Position numbers and translations under genes: made by a program. Below are positions 8,958 through 19,260 of a DNA stretch of 64,000 nt, piece by piece. The stretch spans positions 186,001 through 250,000 of the forward strand of contig NZ_LGHS01000046.1 of the NCBI RefSeq assembly GCF_001202025.1, read 5' to 3'. This stretch comes from Pseudorhodobacter aquimaris (GTDB lineage Bacteria; Pseudomonadota; Alphaproteobacteria; Rhodobacterales; Rhodobacteraceae). Under the pieces are notes generated by a model, which was given only the letters and a program-made list of their open reading frames with translations, had not been told where the DNA came from and ran no database searches. How positions within the stretch are numbered: position 1 is the stretch's first letter; each line of letters opens with the position of its first letter.

Positions 8958-10850
8958 TTACGTAGGGTAAATTCCAGATTCGGTGAGGACTTTGCGAATC
9001 TCTTCCAGCACATCGGGGTCTTCAATCGTAGCGGGCATTTTGAAGGGCTCGTTGTCTGCAATTTTCACGATTGTGGCGCGCAAAATCTTGCCGGAACGCG
9101 TCTTCGGTAGGCGGTTTACCACCACCGCACGTTTGAAATCAGCGACAGGTCCGATGCTTTCGCGCATCAGTTTCACACATTCGGCGATGACATCTGCCTC
9201 AACCCGGCCAGAATCGGAGTTAAGACACAGCAGCCCCAGAGGCGACTGACCTTTGAGCGCATCGGCAATGCCGATCACCGCACATTCAGCGACATCGGGG
9301 TGCCCTGCAAGCACTTCCTCCATCGCACCCGTAGACAGGCGGTGTCCTGCCACATTGATCACATCATCGGTGCGCGCCATGATGTAGAGATAGCCGTCCT
9401 CGTCGATATAGCCCGCATCCCCGGTCTCGTAGTAGCCGGGATAGGTGGTTAGATAGGCTTTGCGGAAACGGTCTTCGGCATTCCACAGGGTGGGCAGGGT
9501 GCCGGGGGGCAGCGGCAGCTTGACCGTGATCGCCCCGAGCGTGCCTGCGGGCGCGGGGTGGCCGCCTTCGTCCAGCACCTGCACATCATAACCCGGCATC
9601 GGCACCGAAGGGGAGCCGATTTTGACCGGAAGCTTTTCGATCCCAAGCGGGTTGGCCGCAATGGCCCAGCCGGTTTCGGTTTGCCACCAATGGTCGATGA
9701 CGGGGATACCCAGCGCGGCTTGTGCCCATTTGATCGTGTCCGGGTCCGCACGCTCACCCGCAAGGAACAGGGCCTTGAGGCTGGAAAGGTTGTAATCCGC
9801 GACCAGCTTGGCTTGGGGGTCGTCGCGTTTGATGGCGCGCAGGGCTGTGGGCGCGGTAAAGAAGCTCTTGACCTTATGTTCCTGAATTACCCGCCAGAAG
9901 GTGCCGGCGTCGGGCGTGCCCACGGGCTTGCCTTCAAACACCACGGTTGTGCAGCCCGCGATCAGCGGGCCATAGCAGATATAACTGTGCCCGACGACCC
10001 AACCCACATCCGACGCCGCCCAGAACACATCCCCCGCGCCAACGTCGTAGATGTTCTTCATGGTCCAGTTAAGGGCGACCAGTTGCCCGCCGGTGTGGCG
10101 TACCACGCCTTTGGGTGCCCCTGTTGTGCCAGAGGTATAGAGGATATAGGCAGGGTGATTGCCCGGTACCGGCACACATTCCGCAGGGTCTACACCGTAT
10201 TGAAAGCCGTGCCAGCTGACATCGCGGCCCTCAATCAGCTTGGCAACCTCTTGCTCACGCTGGAAAATTACACAAAAATCGGGTTTGTGAGCGGCCATTT
10301 CAAGAGCGCCGTCCAACAGCGGTTTGTAGTGGATCACACGCGACGGTTCTACCCCGCAGGAGGCGGCGATGATGGCCTTGGGTTTGCAATCGTCGATCCG
10401 CACCGCCAGCTCATTCGCGGCAAAACCACCGAAGACCACACTATGCACTGCCCCAAGGCGGGCGCAGGCAAGCATCGCTTCCAGCGCTTCTGGCACCATC
10501 GGCATATAAATCAACACGCGGTCGCCTTTTTCCACACCCTTGGCCCGCAACGCGCCGGCAAGGCTGGCAACACGGTTGCGCAGCTCTTCATAGGTGATGG
10601 CATGTTTGGTGCGGGTGACGGGGCTGTCGTGGATGATGGCAAGCTGTGCCCCGCGACCGGCCTCGACATGGCGGTCAACGGCGTTCCAGCAAGTGTTGGT
10701 CATGCCATCGGAAAACCATTCGTAAATCGGGGCATTGGTGGCATCGAGGGCGCGGGTCGGTGGGGTCATCCAGTCGACCTGCTGCGCGGCGTTCATCCAG
10801 AAGGCTTCGGGGTCGGCTTTCCAGTCTGCATATAGCTTGTCGTATGCCAT
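8958..10850 (-). CDS. prpE: Propionyl-CoA synthetase (AMP-forming)
   Basis: A 630-residue acyl-CoA synthetase of the acetyl-CoA synthetase superfamily. The ATP/AMP signature YILYTSGTTGAPKGVV is present, as are DHWWQTETGWAI, YETGDAGYIDEDGY and the C-terminal PKTRSGKILRATI containing the lysine that is acetylated in this family. The N-terminal region, from MAYDKLYADWKADPEAFW onward, matches PrpE rather than Acs. It activates propionate to propionyl-CoA in the cytoplasm. There are about 170 bases of non-coding DNA between it and the kinase gene downstream, and about 180 bases towards maeB. Confidence 0.88.
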   Translation of the reverse strand: MAYDKLYADWKADPEAFWMNAAQQVDWMTPPTRALDATNAPIYEWFSDGMTNTCWNAVDRHVEAGRGAQLAIIHDSPVTRTKHAITYEELRNRVASLAGALRAKGVEKGDRVLIYMPMVPEALEAMLACARLGAVHSVVFGGFAANELAVRIDDCKPKAIIAASCGVEPSRVIHYKPLLDGALEMAAHKPDFCVIFQREQEVAKLIEGRDVSWHGFQYGVDPAECVPVPGNHPAYILYTSGTTGAPKGVVRHTGGQLVALNWTMKNIYDVGAGDVFWAASDVGWVVGHSYICYGPLIAGCTTVVFEGKPVGTPDAGTFWRVIQEHKVKSFFTAPTALRAIKRDDPQAKLVADYNLSSLKALFLAGERADPDTIKWAQAALGIPVIDHWWQTETGWAIAANPLGIEKLPVKIGSPSVPMPGYDVQVLDEGGHPAPAGTLGAITVKLPLPPGTLPTLWNAEDRFRKAYLTTYPGYYETGDAGYIDEDGYLYIMARTDDVINVAGHRLSTGAMEEVLAGHPDVAECAVIGIADALKGQSPLGLLCLNSDSGRVEADVIAECVKLMRESIGPVADFKRAVVVNRLPKTRSGKILRATIVKIADNEPFKMPATIEDPDVLEEIRKVLTESGIYPT

Positions 10851-10966
10851 TGTATACCCTTTCAGTTTTCATCTTATTACGCCGCGCGCATAGTTATTGC
10901 AAGAATGTTGCGTCAATGTTTCAGGGCATTGCCAGCGATAATCCGACGCAGGACGGCATAACAAGA

Positions 10967-10992
10967 AACGGCACCGCGCAGGCGATGCCGTT
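10967..10992 (-). terminator. Terminator-like hairpin downstream of maeB
   Basis: AACGGCA (10967-10973) and TGCCGTT (10986-10992) form perfect 7-bp arms. Read on the minus strand the hairpin ends in TTTCTTGTT, about 40 bases past the maeB stop. Confidence 0.5.
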
Positions 10993-11033
10993 GTCGGGCG
11001 CAAGGCCCTGCAATACTTGTTGAAAACGGGGTG

Positions 11034-13313
11034 CTAGCTGTAGGTCGCGACCGGCGTGCCTGCGATGGCCGACATATTCAACAACCCGCGTGCGGTGATC
11101 GAGGGGGTCACAATCTGGACCTTGTTGCCCATGCCCATCAGAATCGGCCCGACTTCGAGCCCGCCGCCACGCATCTTCAGGATGTTGCGCACCCCGCCTG
11201 CCGCATCGGTATTGGCATAGACCAGCACGTTTGCCGCCCCGTCATAGCGCCCGCCGGGAAACAGCCGTTCGCGCAGAACCTCGTCCAGCGCGGCATCTGT
11301 GTGCATTTCACCTTCATAAAGGAAATCGCGGGGGGCGGAATCCAGAATGGCCAAGGCCTCACGCATCCGCCGACCGGTATCGTTATCAAGATTGCCGAAT
11401 TGAGAACCGGCGCAGAGTGCGATCTTGGGCGGAATGCCGAACCGTTTGACGTGACGGGCCGCACCGATCACCGATTCCGCGATCTGCGCAGGCGTTGGCT
11501 CGCTGTGGACATGAGTGTCGGTAATAAACAGCGGTCCATCCTCAAGGATCATCAGCGACAGCGCACCTACAGGGTGGCGCCCCTCGGTTGCCAGAATTTG
11601 CGTGACATAGTTCAGGTGCCACAGATATTGGCCAAAGGTGCCGCAGATCATGCTGTCGGCCTCATCCCGCTGGACCATGACGGCGGCAATGGCGGTGGTG
11701 TTGGTGCGCATGATGGCACGGGCAATATCGGGCGACACGCCCTTGCGCGCCATGATCGTATGGTAGGTTTCCCAATAATCCCGGTAACGCGGATCGTTTT
11801 CGGGGTTCACCAGATCGAAATCACGGCCGGGACGGATGCCAAGGCCGGCCCGCTCACAGCGGTTTTCGACGACTTCGGGGCGACCGATCAGGATCGGCTT
11901 GTCGGTGGTCTCCTCGATCATCGCATTGGCCGCACGCAGCACGCGCTCATCCTCACCCTCGGCAAAGACGATGCGGCGGACGACGGTGGCGGCGGCCTGA
12001 AACACCGGCCGCATGATCAGCGCCGAGCGGAAGACGGATCCGTCAAGCTTGGCCTTGTAAAGGCCGATATCGCCAACGTCCTTGGTGGCGACGCCGGTTT
12101 CGGCGGCAGCCTTGGCCACGGCAGAGGCGACAACCCCCATTAGCCGCGGATCAAAGGGCTTGGGGATCAGGTAATCCTGACCAAAGGTAAGCTGTTCGCC
12201 CTTATAAGCGGCTGCGGCCTCGGCGCTGGTGGTGGCGCGAGCAAGGGCGGCGATCCCTTCGATACAGGCGATCTCCATGGCGTCATTGATCGTGGTGGCC
12301 CCCGCATCCAGCGCACCGCGGAAGATGAAGGGGAAACACAGCACGTTATTGACCTGATTGGGGAAATCGGACCGCCCCGTGGCCATGATCACATCGGGGG
12401 CCACGGCGCGGGCCTCATCCGGGGTGATTTCAGGCGTCGGATTGGCCAATGCGAAAATGATCGGACGCTTGGCCATACGTGCGACCATTTCGGGTTTCAG
12501 CACGCCGGGGCCGGACAGGCCAAGAAACAAATCCGCCCCTTCGATCACATCGCCTAGGTTGCGCAAGTCCGAAGCTTGGGCAAATTCGGCTTTTTGCGGG
12601 GTCATTTCCTCGGTGCGGCCTTCGTAAACAAGGCCTTTAATGTCGCACAGCCAGACGTTTTCGCGCTTTACACCCAGCTTCAAAAGCATGTTGAGGCAGG
12701 CAATCCCCGCCGCCCCGCCGCCGGTCGACACGATCTTGATATCCTCGAATTTCTTGCCCGCAACATGCAGCGCATTGGTGGCCGCAGCCCCGACGACAAT
12801 CGCGGTGCCATGCTGGTCATCGTGGAATACGGGGATATTCATCCGCTCGCGACAGATTTGTTCGACGATAAAGCATTCGGGGGCCTTGATATCTTCAAGG
12901 TTGATCGCGCCGAAGGTCGGCTCCAGCGCGCAGACGATCTCGGCCAGCTTATAGGGGTCGGATTCGTTCAGCTCGATGTCAAAACAATCGATATTGGCGA
13001 ATTTCTTGAACAAGACGGCTTTGCCTTCCATCACCGGCTTGGACGCCAGCGCACCGATATTGCCCAGCCCCAGCACAGCAGTGCCATTGGTCACAACCCC
13101 GACAAGATTGCCCTTGGCAGTGTAGCGCGACGCGGAAGATGGATCTTTCTCGATTTCGACACAAGCCTCGGCAACACCCGGGGAATAGGCTAGGGTAAGG
13201 TCGCGGCCATTGGCCAAAGGCTTGGTTGCGCGGATTTCAAGTTTTCCCGGTTTTGGAAACTCGTGATAGTTCAGCGCTGCCTGACGTGTGTTATCGTGCC
13301 GTGTCTCTTCCAT
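11034..13313 (-). CDS. maeB: NADP-dependent malic enzyme with phosphotransacetylase-like domain
   Basis: The 759-residue product oxidatively decarboxylates malate to pyruvate, supplying NADPH. Residues about 1-430 hold the malic enzyme domain ([13 protein letters not shown], the [10 protein letters not shown] metal/substrate segment, and the [13 protein letters not shown] dinucleotide fold). Residues about 440-759 resemble phosphate acetyltransferase, which in MaeB proteins is a regulatory acetyl-CoA sensing domain rather than an enzyme. The ATG at 13313 has GGAGG seven bases upstream (13321-13325); the ATG at 13319 is too close and the longer frame to 13439 adds a non-family tail. Length matches family members near 760 residues. 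Confidence 0.93.
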   Translation of the reverse strand: MEETRHDNTRQAALNYHEFPKPGKLEIRATKPLANGRDLTLAYSPGVAEACVEIEKDPSSASRYTAKGNLVGVVTNGTAVLGLGNIGALASKPVMEGKAVLFKKFANIDCFDIELNESDPYKLAEIVCALEPTFGAINLEDIKAPECFIVEQICRERMNIPVFHDDQHGTAIVVGAAATNALHVAGKKFEDIKIVSTGGGAAGIACLNMLLKLGVKRENVWLCDIKGLVYEGRTEEMTPQKAEFAQASDLRNLGDVIEGADLFLGLSGPGVLKPEMVARMAKRPIIFALANPTPEITPDEARAVAPDVIMATGRSDFPNQVNNVLCFPFIFRGALDAGATTINDAMEIACIEGIAALARATTSAEAAAAYKGEQLTFGQDYLIPKPFDPRLMGVVASAVAKAAAETGVATKDVGDIGLYKAKLDGSVFRSALIMRPVFQAAATVVRRIVFAEGEDERVLRAANAMIEETTDKPILIGRPEVVENRCERAGLGIRPGRDFDLVNPENDPRYRDYWETYHTIMARKGVSPDIARAIMRTNTTAIAAVMVQRDEADSMICGTFGQYLWHLNYVTQILATEGRHPVGALSLMILEDGPLFITDTHVHSEPTPAQIAESVIGAARHVKRFGIPPKIALCAGSQFGNLDNDTGRRMREALAILDSAPRDFLYEGEMHTDAALDEVLRERLFPGGRYDGAANVLVYANTDAAGGVRNILKMRGGGLEVGPILMGMGNKVQIVTPSITARGLLNMSAIAGTPVATYS

Positions 13314-13443
13314 GAACATCCCTCCAGATAGGTCGTTTAGTGTTAAACTATTCTGCGCCTGCCGCAAGCCCGCGCCAAGCAAAGGCATATTCATGCGAAA
13401 GTTGATAATCGCCCGGACAAAGACGCGCCGACTGTCCAACCGA

Positions 13444-13457
13444 CAGTGACGTCACTG
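13444..13457. promoter_or_regulatory. Perfect 14-bp palindrome between maeB and cdd
   Basis: CAGTGACGTCACTG is a perfect dyad in the divergent intergenic region, 57 bases before the cdd ATG and 130 bases before the maeB start. Such dyads are typical of dimeric repressors; its position favours control of the cdd operon. The cognate regulator is not in the window. Confidence 0.4.
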
Positions 13458-13514
13458 CTTGAAATTCACGCGCCCCGGTTCCACAGTGGGTAGGATCATC
13501 AAGGGAGAGGTCCG

Positions 13515-13916
13515 ATGTCTTTGCTCGTTGCTGCGACTAAGGTGCGTGAAAACGCCTATGCGCCATATTCCCGTTTCAAGGTAGGGGCGGCGTTGCGCAG
13601 TGCCTCGGGAGCGGTTTATGCCGGCTGTAACGTAGAAAACGTTGCCTACCCGGAAGGTACTTGTGCCGAGGCGGGCGCAATTGCCGCCATGATCGCGGCA
13701 GGTGAGACCCGTATCGCAGAGATACTGGTGATCGCTGACAGCCCCAGCCCGGTTCCCCCCTGCGGGGGGTGTCGTCAGAAGATCGCAGAGTTTGCTGACG
13801 GTGATGTCGCTGTTACGCTTTGCACCACTGACGGCAAATCCAATGTCGTGACAGTGGCCGAGCTGTTGCCCGGCAGTTTCTCGGCAGGCCATATGGCGCG
13901 GTCCAATGGCCGCTGA
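13515..13916 (+). CDS. cdd: Cytidine deaminase
   Basis: A 133-residue zinc-dependent cytidine/deoxycytidine deaminase. The catalytic CAE triad is at residues 50-52 (C50 zinc ligand, E52 proton shuttle) and PCGGC supplies C83 and C86, giving the three-cysteine zinc site of the homotetrameric class. A GGGAGAGG ribosome site precedes the ATG. It opens a five-gene nucleoside salvage operon and overlaps deoA by 11 bases. The enzyme makes uridine or deoxyuridine, which DeoA and Upp then process. Confidence 0.93.
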   Translation: MSLLVAATKVRENAYAPYSRFKVGAALRSASGAVYAGCNVENVAYPEGTCAEAGAIAAMIAAGETRIAEILVIADSPSPVPPCGGCRQKIAEFADGDVAVTLCTTDGKSNVVTVAELLPGSFSAGHMARSNGR

Positions 13917-15225
13917 ATTTGAGGCCCGCCAGATCATCGCGGATCTGCGTGCAGGTTTGCCTCTCGCGCCCGGTGCCTTGACGTGGTTCGCCAAAGCGAT
14001 CGCCTCGGGGGTGGTTTCGGACGCGCAGGCAGGGGCCTTTGCTATGGCGGTCTGTATTAATGGGCTGTCGGAGGGCGGGTGCGTCGAGCTGACCCGCGGG
14101 ATGCAGAAAAGCGGTATGCAGCTGGATTGGGACTTGCCGGGTCCGGTGCTGGACAAACACTCTACGGGCGGGGTCGGGGATTGCGTCTCGCTGCTGCTTG
14201 CGCCTGCGCTGGCGGCCTGCGGGGCCTATGTGCCGATGATCTCGGGGCGCGGGTTGGGGCATACGGGCGGGACGCTGGACAAACTGGAATCCATTCCGGG
14301 TTTGCGCTGTGATCTGTCGCCCGATGCTTTGCGCGCGCAATTGGACCAGCTGCGTTGTGCCATTGTGTCCGCCTCTCCTGAAATAGCGCCCGCTGATCGC
14401 CGCCTCTATGCCATTCGCGATGTGACGGCGACGGTGGATAGCCTTGAACTGATCACAGCCTCTATCCTCTCCAAGAAACTGGCGGCCGGATTGGAAGGTT
14501 TGGTGTTGGATGTCAAATGCGGCTCTGGCGCCTTTATGAAAACCGAAGGCGAGGCGCGTGCCTTGGCGCAGGCACTGGTTTCCACAGCACAGGGGGCGGG
14601 GTTGATGACCACCGCATTGATCACCGACATGTCCCAACCGCTTGCCGCCGCCGCGGGCAATGCGCTGGAGGTGATCGAGGTGATGGAGACCCTGACAGGC
14701 CAATCGGTCAATGCGGCGCTTTGGGATGCGGTCACGGCTTTGGGCGGGGAGGCGCTGGCCTTGGGCGGGCTTGCGGCCGATGCGCAAGATGGTGCTGCGC
14801 GCATTGAAGGCGCGTTGCAACGCGGGGCTGCCGCAGAGTATTTTGGCAGGATGGTCGAGGCTCAGGGCGGACCGGCCGATTTCATAGACCGCTGGCCTGA
14901 CCGCTTGCCCGCGGCGCCGGTAATGGTGGAACTTGCAAGCCCCACGAGTGGTTTTGTCACCGACATTCTTACCGGCGTGTTGGGAAATACCGTCGTGCAA
15001 CTTGGCGGCGGGCGTTTGCGCGATGGTGATAAGATCAACCCCTCTGTCGGACTGTCGCACATCGCGGGCCTGGGCGATGCGGTAGAGGCGGGTCAGCCGT
15101 TGGCCATGATCCACGCCGCATCACTGGAAGATGCCGAAGCTGCGATTGCGCGGCTGTCGCAGGCCTTTGCGATTGGTGATGCTGCGGTGCCGGTACCTGC
15201 GCTTGTTTTGGGGAAAATTACATGA
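13906..15225 (+). CDS. deoA: Thymidine phosphorylase
   Basis: A 439-residue pyrimidine nucleoside phosphorylase. The phosphate-binding DKHSTGGVGD motif is near residue 82 and the family signature SGRGLGHTGGTLDKLES follows at about 117-133, with the conserved KCGSGAFM segment near 203. It cleaves thymidine or deoxyuridine with phosphate to give the base and 2-deoxyribose 1-phosphate, which DeoB next isomerises. The ATG lies inside the end of cdd and the gene ends in an ATGA overlap with deoB, so translation is coupled along the operon. Confidence 0.94.
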   Translation: MAAEFEARQIIADLRAGLPLAPGALTWFAKAIASGVVSDAQAGAFAMAVCINGLSEGGCVELTRGMQKSGMQLDWDLPGPVLDKHSTGGVGDCVSLLLAPALAACGAYVPMISGRGLGHTGGTLDKLESIPGLRCDLSPDALRAQLDQLRCAIVSASPEIAPADRRLYAIRDVTATVDSLELITASILSKKLAAGLEGLVLDVKCGSGAFMKTEGEARALAQALVSTAQGAGLMTTALITDMSQPLAAAAGNALEVIEVMETLTGQSVNAALWDAVTALGGEALALGGLAADAQDGAARIEGALQRGAAAEYFGRMVEAQGGPADFIDRWPDRLPAAPVMVELASPTSGFVTDILTGVLGNTVVQLGGGRLRDGDKINPSVGLSHIAGLGDAVEAGQPLAMIHAASLEDAEAAIARLSQAFAIGDAAVPVPALVLGKIT

Positions 15226-16424
15226 CGGATAGACGCGCCTTTTTGATCGTGATGGATTCGGTTGGCTGTGGTGGCGCGCCTGATGCCGCCGATTTTGGCG
15301 ATGAAGGTGCCAATACCTTGGGCCATATCGCCGCCGAATGTGCTGCGGGCCGCGCCGATACCGGCCGCAAAGGCCCGCTGCATCTGCCCAACCTGATGCA
15401 GCTTGGGCTGGGGCGGGCGATGGCACTGTCGGTGCCCGATGTCTGCCTGCCCGAAGGGCCTGCGGCTTCGGGGCGCTGGGGGGCCGCGACCGAGGTCTCA
15501 CGCGGCAAGGATACGCCATCGGGGCATTGGGAGCTGGCCGGCGTTCCGGTGCCGTGGGATTGGCATTATTTTCCCGAAACGGTGCCTGCCTTTCCGGATG
15601 ACGTGGTGGCGGAGGTATGCCGTCTTGCGGGAACCGGGGGAATTTTGGGCAATTGCCACGCCTCAGGTGTTCCGATCATCGCCGCCCATTGCGCGGAACA
15701 TCTGCGCAGCGGTTGGCCGATCTGCTATACCTCTGCCGATAGTGTGTTCCAGATCGCAGCACATGAAGAAGCCTTCGGGCTGGATCGTTTGTTGAAGCTC
15801 TGCGCCGATCTTGCGCCCTATCTGCACGCGCGCAAAGTCGGGCGGGTGATTGCGCGGCCCTTTACCGGCACTTGCGATGATTTCAGGCGCACCGCGAACC
15901 GGCGCGACTATGCGATCGACCCGCCCAGCCCGACTTTGCTGGACTGGGTGCAAGATGCGGGGCGGGCGACCCATGCAGTCGGGAAAATCGGGGATATCTT
16001 CTCGCATCGCGGGGTTGGTACGCTGCACAAAGGCAAATCGGATTCTGACCTTTTCGAACATCTTTTGACGTTGCAGGGCAGTGCAGAGCCCGGTTCCTTG
16101 ACCTTTGCGAACTTTGTGGAATTTGACAGCCTTTATGGCCATCCGCGCGATGTGGCGGGATATGCCCGCGCGCTGGAATGGTTTGACGCGCAGGCGGGGG
16201 CATTTCTGGCGGCGATGCGGCCCGGAGATCTGGCGATCTTCACTGCCGACCATGGCAATGATCCGACATGGCGCGGCACCGAACACACCCGAGAGCGCGT
16301 GCCGGTCCTTTGTGCGGGGGCGGGCACCGGCAGCCTCGGGCTGGTGAATTTTGTGGATGTGGCGGCATCGGTTGCGGCGCATCTAGGCGTGGAAAACCAA
16401 GGGCCGGGGGTATCGTTCTTATGA
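15222..16424 (+). CDS. deoB: Phosphopentomutase
   Basis: A 400-residue alkaline-phosphatase-superfamily mutase that interconverts (deoxy)ribose 1-phosphate and 5-phosphate. Metal-binding motifs are intact: MDSVGCGGAPDAADFGDEGA at the N-terminus and ADHGNDPTWRGTEHTRE near the C-terminus. The GKDTPSGHWELAG segment carries the threonine that is phosphorylated in the family. It starts in an ATGA overlap with deoA and ends in an ATGA overlap with add. Confidence 0.95.
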   Translation: MTDRRAFLIVMDSVGCGGAPDAADFGDEGANTLGHIAAECAAGRADTGRKGPLHLPNLMQLGLGRAMALSVPDVCLPEGPAASGRWGAATEVSRGKDTPSGHWELAGVPVPWDWHYFPETVPAFPDDVVAEVCRLAGTGGILGNCHASGVPIIAAHCAEHLRSGWPICYTSADSVFQIAAHEEAFGLDRLLKLCADLAPYLHARKVGRVIARPFTGTCDDFRRTANRRDYAIDPPSPTLLDWVQDAGRATHAVGKIGDIFSHRGVGTLHKGKSDSDLFEHLLTLQGSAEPGSLTFANFVEFDSLYGHPRDVAGYARALEWFDAQAGAFLAAMRPGDLAIFTADHGNDPTWRGTEHTRERVPVLCAGAGTGSLGLVNFVDVAASVAAHLGVENQGPGVSFL

Positions 16425-17407
16425 ACCATCAGCCAAAGCTGGAGCTGCATCACCATCTGGAAGGGGCCGCACCCCCCGCCTTTATCCGCGGCTTGGCCAA
16501 GGAAAAGCATCTTGATATCAGCGGTATTTTCGATGCGGCGGGCAATTACAAATACAAGGATTTTGCCGACTTCCTGCGCGTTTATGAGGCCGCGACCCAA
16601 GCCTTGAAAACCCCCGAGGATTACCACCGCCTGACCCTTGCCGTGCTGGAGGAAAGCGCCAAATCCGGTGTGATCTATTGCGAGACATTCCTGTCGCCCG
16701 ATTTTTGCGGCGGGCGGGACGTCGGCGCGTGGCGGGATTATGTGGCCGCAATCCGTGATGCGGCGCAACTGGCCGAGGCGCAGATGGGCATCACCCTGCG
16801 CGGGATCGTCACCGCCATTCGCCATTTCGGGCCGGATAAGGCGCGGCAAACCGCGATTTGTGCTGCGGAAACGGCGGGGGAGTTTATCGTAGGCTTCGGC
16901 TTGGCGGGGGATGAACGCGCGGGCCAGCCAGCCGATTTCGCCTGGGGCTTTGATTGCGCGCATGAGGCGGGCCTGCACCTGACGGCCCATGCCGGCGAAT
17001 GGGGCGGGCCCGACAGCGTGCGCGCCGTTTTGCGTGATTTGCGGGTGGAACGGATCGGCCACGGCGTCCGCGCGATTGAGGATCTGGCGCTGGTCGACGA
17101 ACTGGCCGAAAGCGGCATCGTGCTGGAGGTCTGCCCCGGCTCCAATCTCGCACTTGGCCTTTATCCCGACCTGCGCGCCCATCCCATTGCTCAGCTTTAT
17201 GCGCGCGGTGTAAAGCTGACGGTGTCGACCGATGACCCGCCATTTTTCCACACGACGATGACGCGGGAATATGAAAACCTGCATGAGGCTTTTGATTGGG
17301 ACGAGGGGGTTTTTGACGGCTTTGCCCAAACCGCGCTTGACGCCGCCTTTTGTGACGTCGATACCAAGGCCGAATTGCGCAAGAAACTGGAGACAGCCCA
17401 TGCTTGA
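16421..17407 (+). CDS. add: Adenosine deaminase
   Basis: A 328-residue amidohydrolase that deaminates adenosine or deoxyadenosine. Zinc and catalytic residues are visible in [10 protein letters not shown] near the N-terminus, HAGEWGGP in the middle, RIGHGVRA, and STDDPPFF near the C-terminus. The start at 16421 overlaps the deoB stop as ATGA. The related adenine deaminases share these motifs, so the exact substrate is not proven, but the nucleoside operon favours adenosine. It overlaps upp by eight bases. Confidence 0.9.
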   Translation: MNHQPKLELHHHLEGAAPPAFIRGLAKEKHLDISGIFDAAGNYKYKDFADFLRVYEAATQALKTPEDYHRLTLAVLEESAKSGVIYCETFLSPDFCGGRDVGAWRDYVAAIRDAAQLAEAQMGITLRGIVTAIRHFGPDKARQTAICAAETAGEFIVGFGLAGDERAGQPADFAWGFDCAHEAGLHLTAHAGEWGGPDSVRAVLRDLRVERIGHGVRAIEDLALVDELAESGIVLEVCPGSNLALGLYPDLRAHPIAQLYARGVKLTVSTDDPPFFHTTMTREYENLHEAFDWDEGVFDGFAQTALDAAFCDVDTKAELRKKLETAHA

Positions 17408-18032
17408 CCATCTGACCGTCGTTACCCACCCGTTGGTGCAGCATAAACTGTCGCTGATGCGCAAAAAGGAAACCTCAACCTCCAGTTTTCGCCGGCTCTT
17501 GCGTGAAATCAGCCTGTTGTTGGCCTATGAGGTGACGTGCAACCTGCCGATGACAACGATGCAGATCGAGACCCCGATGGAGCCGATGGAGGCCCCTGTG
17601 CTGGAGGGCAAGAAGCTGGCGCTAATCTCCATCCTGCGCGCGGGCAACGGCCTGATGGACGGTATACTGGAACTGATCCCCGCGGCGCGTGTGGGGTTTG
17701 TGGGGCTGTACCGCGATCCTGAAACCCTTCAACCGGTGCAATATTATTGCAAGGTGCCGGATGCGCTGGACAGCCGTATGACGATTGCGGTCGATCCGAT
17801 GCTGGCCACCGGCAATTCCTCGGTCGCGGCGATCGACCTGCTGAAGGCGCAAGGGGCAAAGAATATCCGGTTTCTGTGCCTTTTGGCCGCGCCCGAAGGG
17901 GTTGCCCGCATGAAAGAGGCGCACCCCGATGTACCTATCATCACAGCAGCTCTGGACAGCCACCTTGATACGCATGGCTATATCGTTCCGGGGCTAGGGG
18001 ATGCGGGTGACCGTATGTTTGGCACTAAATAG
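17400..18032 (+). CDS. upp: Uracil phosphoribosyltransferase
   Basis: A 210-residue type I phosphoribosyltransferase that makes UMP from uracil and PRPP. The PRPP-binding motif appears as [15 protein letters not shown], and the C-terminal [18 protein letters not shown] segment is the uracil-binding signature. It closes the cdd-deoA-deoB-add-upp operon; the start codon lies within the last eight bases of add. Together the operon recovers bases and pentose phosphates from nucleosides. Confidence 0.95.
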   Translation: MLDHLTVVTHPLVQHKLSLMRKKETSTSSFRRLLREISLLLAYEVTCNLPMTTMQIETPMEPMEAPVLEGKKLALISILRAGNGLMDGILELIPAARVGFVGLYRDPETLQPVQYYCKVPDALDSRMTIAVDPMLATGNSSVAAIDLLKAQGAKNIRFLCLLAAPEGVARMKEAHPDVPIITAALDSHLDTHGYIVPGLGDAGDRMFGTK

Positions 18033-18097
18033 GGGATTTTTCTCTTTACTCTGATCTGTTACTGACGGATTATCGTGCCATGCTACAGGGGGTAGTC

Positions 18098-19057
18098 ATG
18101 ATCTTGAAAGCGCTTGCAGTTGTCGGCTGGTCCGCCGTGATTGGTGTATCATCCGTATCGGCACAATCTTTGGCCGGGCCTGCAGAGATGCCACCTGCCA
18201 GCTTTAAGGGGTCGCAATATGTCGACAGCAAGGGCTGTGTGTTCTTGCGTGCCGGCATCGGTGACCGGATAACCTGGGTGCCAAGAATCTCGCGTGATCG
18301 CAAGCCCCTGTGCGGGCCGTCGCCGGCCTCTGCGGCGCGTGAAATTGCCGTGACAGAACCGGAGCCGGTCAAGCTCGCGCCTGCAAAAAAACCACCAGTT
18401 GCCGCCCCGCGCAGCAAACCGATGGAAACCATCGCAAGCCTGCCCAAGCGCCGCGCAGAGCAACGCCCCGCGCGCGAGCGCAAAACAACCCCGATGGTGC
18501 GTCTGCACAATGGCTGCCCAGTCTCGTCCCCTTACGGAGTGCGTGTCGTGCTGACGGATGGCCGCCGGTCCCTCATTTGTTCACCTGAGCAGGATTTGGA
18601 TGTTCTGGCCGCAGCCCGCCGTGTTTCGGGGCCCTCGGCAACGGTCGATGTCATTGTGCCGGATGGTTACCGCAAGGCATGGAAAGACGGTCGCCTGAAC
18701 CCAGAGCGCGCCAAAGGGACCGCAATAGGTCAGGCCCAGCAAGACCTGATCTGGACAAGAGATACCCCCGCAACGCTGGTTGTGGACCAAGATGACAAGG
18801 GTGCAAGCCGTACCGTCCTGATGCGCAATGGGGTGACAGAGCCGCGGATTTTTGTGCAAGTTGGCACATTTGGCCTTACCTCGAATGCGCAGCGCACAGC
18901 GGCCCATTTACACAATCTGGGCTTGCCGGTTGCCAAATCGCGCGCAGCGGGGGATTTGCAAGTTGTGATGGCCGGACCATTCGGCAGTCATGCCGCCGCG
19001 CGCAAGGCGTTGGAGGTCGCGCGGCACGCCGGTTTTGGGGATGCTTTCATCCGCTAA
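18098..19057 (+). CDS. Exported SPOR-domain protein
   Basis: The 319-residue product has an N-terminal signal peptide (about residues 1-22, hydrophobic core followed by SVSAQ), a proline/lysine/arginine-rich linker (about 95-145), and a C-terminal SPOR domain (about 240-319, beginning near RIFVQVGTF). SPOR domains bind denuded septal peptidoglycan, so a role at the division site or in envelope maintenance is inferred. The ATG at 18098 sits five bases after AGGGGG; the ATG at 18080 has no such site. Several cysteines (KGCVF, PLCGP, NGCPV, LICSP) lie in the exported part and could form disulfides. Confidence 0.8.
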   Translation: MILKALAVVGWSAVIGVSSVSAQSLAGPAEMPPASFKGSQYVDSKGCVFLRAGIGDRITWVPRISRDRKPLCGPSPASAAREIAVTEPEPVKLAPAKKPPVAAPRSKPMETIASLPKRRAEQRPARERKTTPMVRLHNGCPVSSPYGVRVVLTDGRRSLICSPEQDLDVLAAARRVSGPSATVDVIVPDGYRKAWKDGRLNPERAKGTAIGQAQQDLIWTRDTPATLVVDQDDKGASRTVLMRNGVTEPRIFVQVGTFGLTSNAQRTAAHLHNLGLPVAKSRAAGDLQVVMAGPFGSHAAARKALEVARHAGFGDAFIR

Positions 19058-19120
19058 AGAAACGGGTATCCTGACGCCCCCGACCTTGGGCGTCTGGCAA
19101 GAAGTCGGGCAGATAAAACT

Positions 19121-19157
19121 CACACCCTTCGGTTCTGCGCCGGGGGGTGTTTTTTTA
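19121..19157 (+). terminator. Rho-independent terminator after the SPOR gene
   Basis: ACACCC (19122-19127) pairs with GGGTGT (19145-19150), and T residues run on from the end of the 3' arm (19150-19156). It is about 65 bases after the SPOR gene stop. Confidence 0.65.
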
Positions 19158-19260
19158 TGCCAGCTTTGATCTGGCGCATGGCAGCAGGTGCGCCCTTGCG
19201 ATCAAATACATGGTGTCCGGCATTGAAACAGGCGGGCGGTTAGCGAAAAAGGAATGCGTA

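Noticed and set aside
8958-10850. Acetyl-CoA synthetase (acs)
   Set aside because: The N-terminal region and the length of 630 residues fit propionyl-CoA synthetase better.
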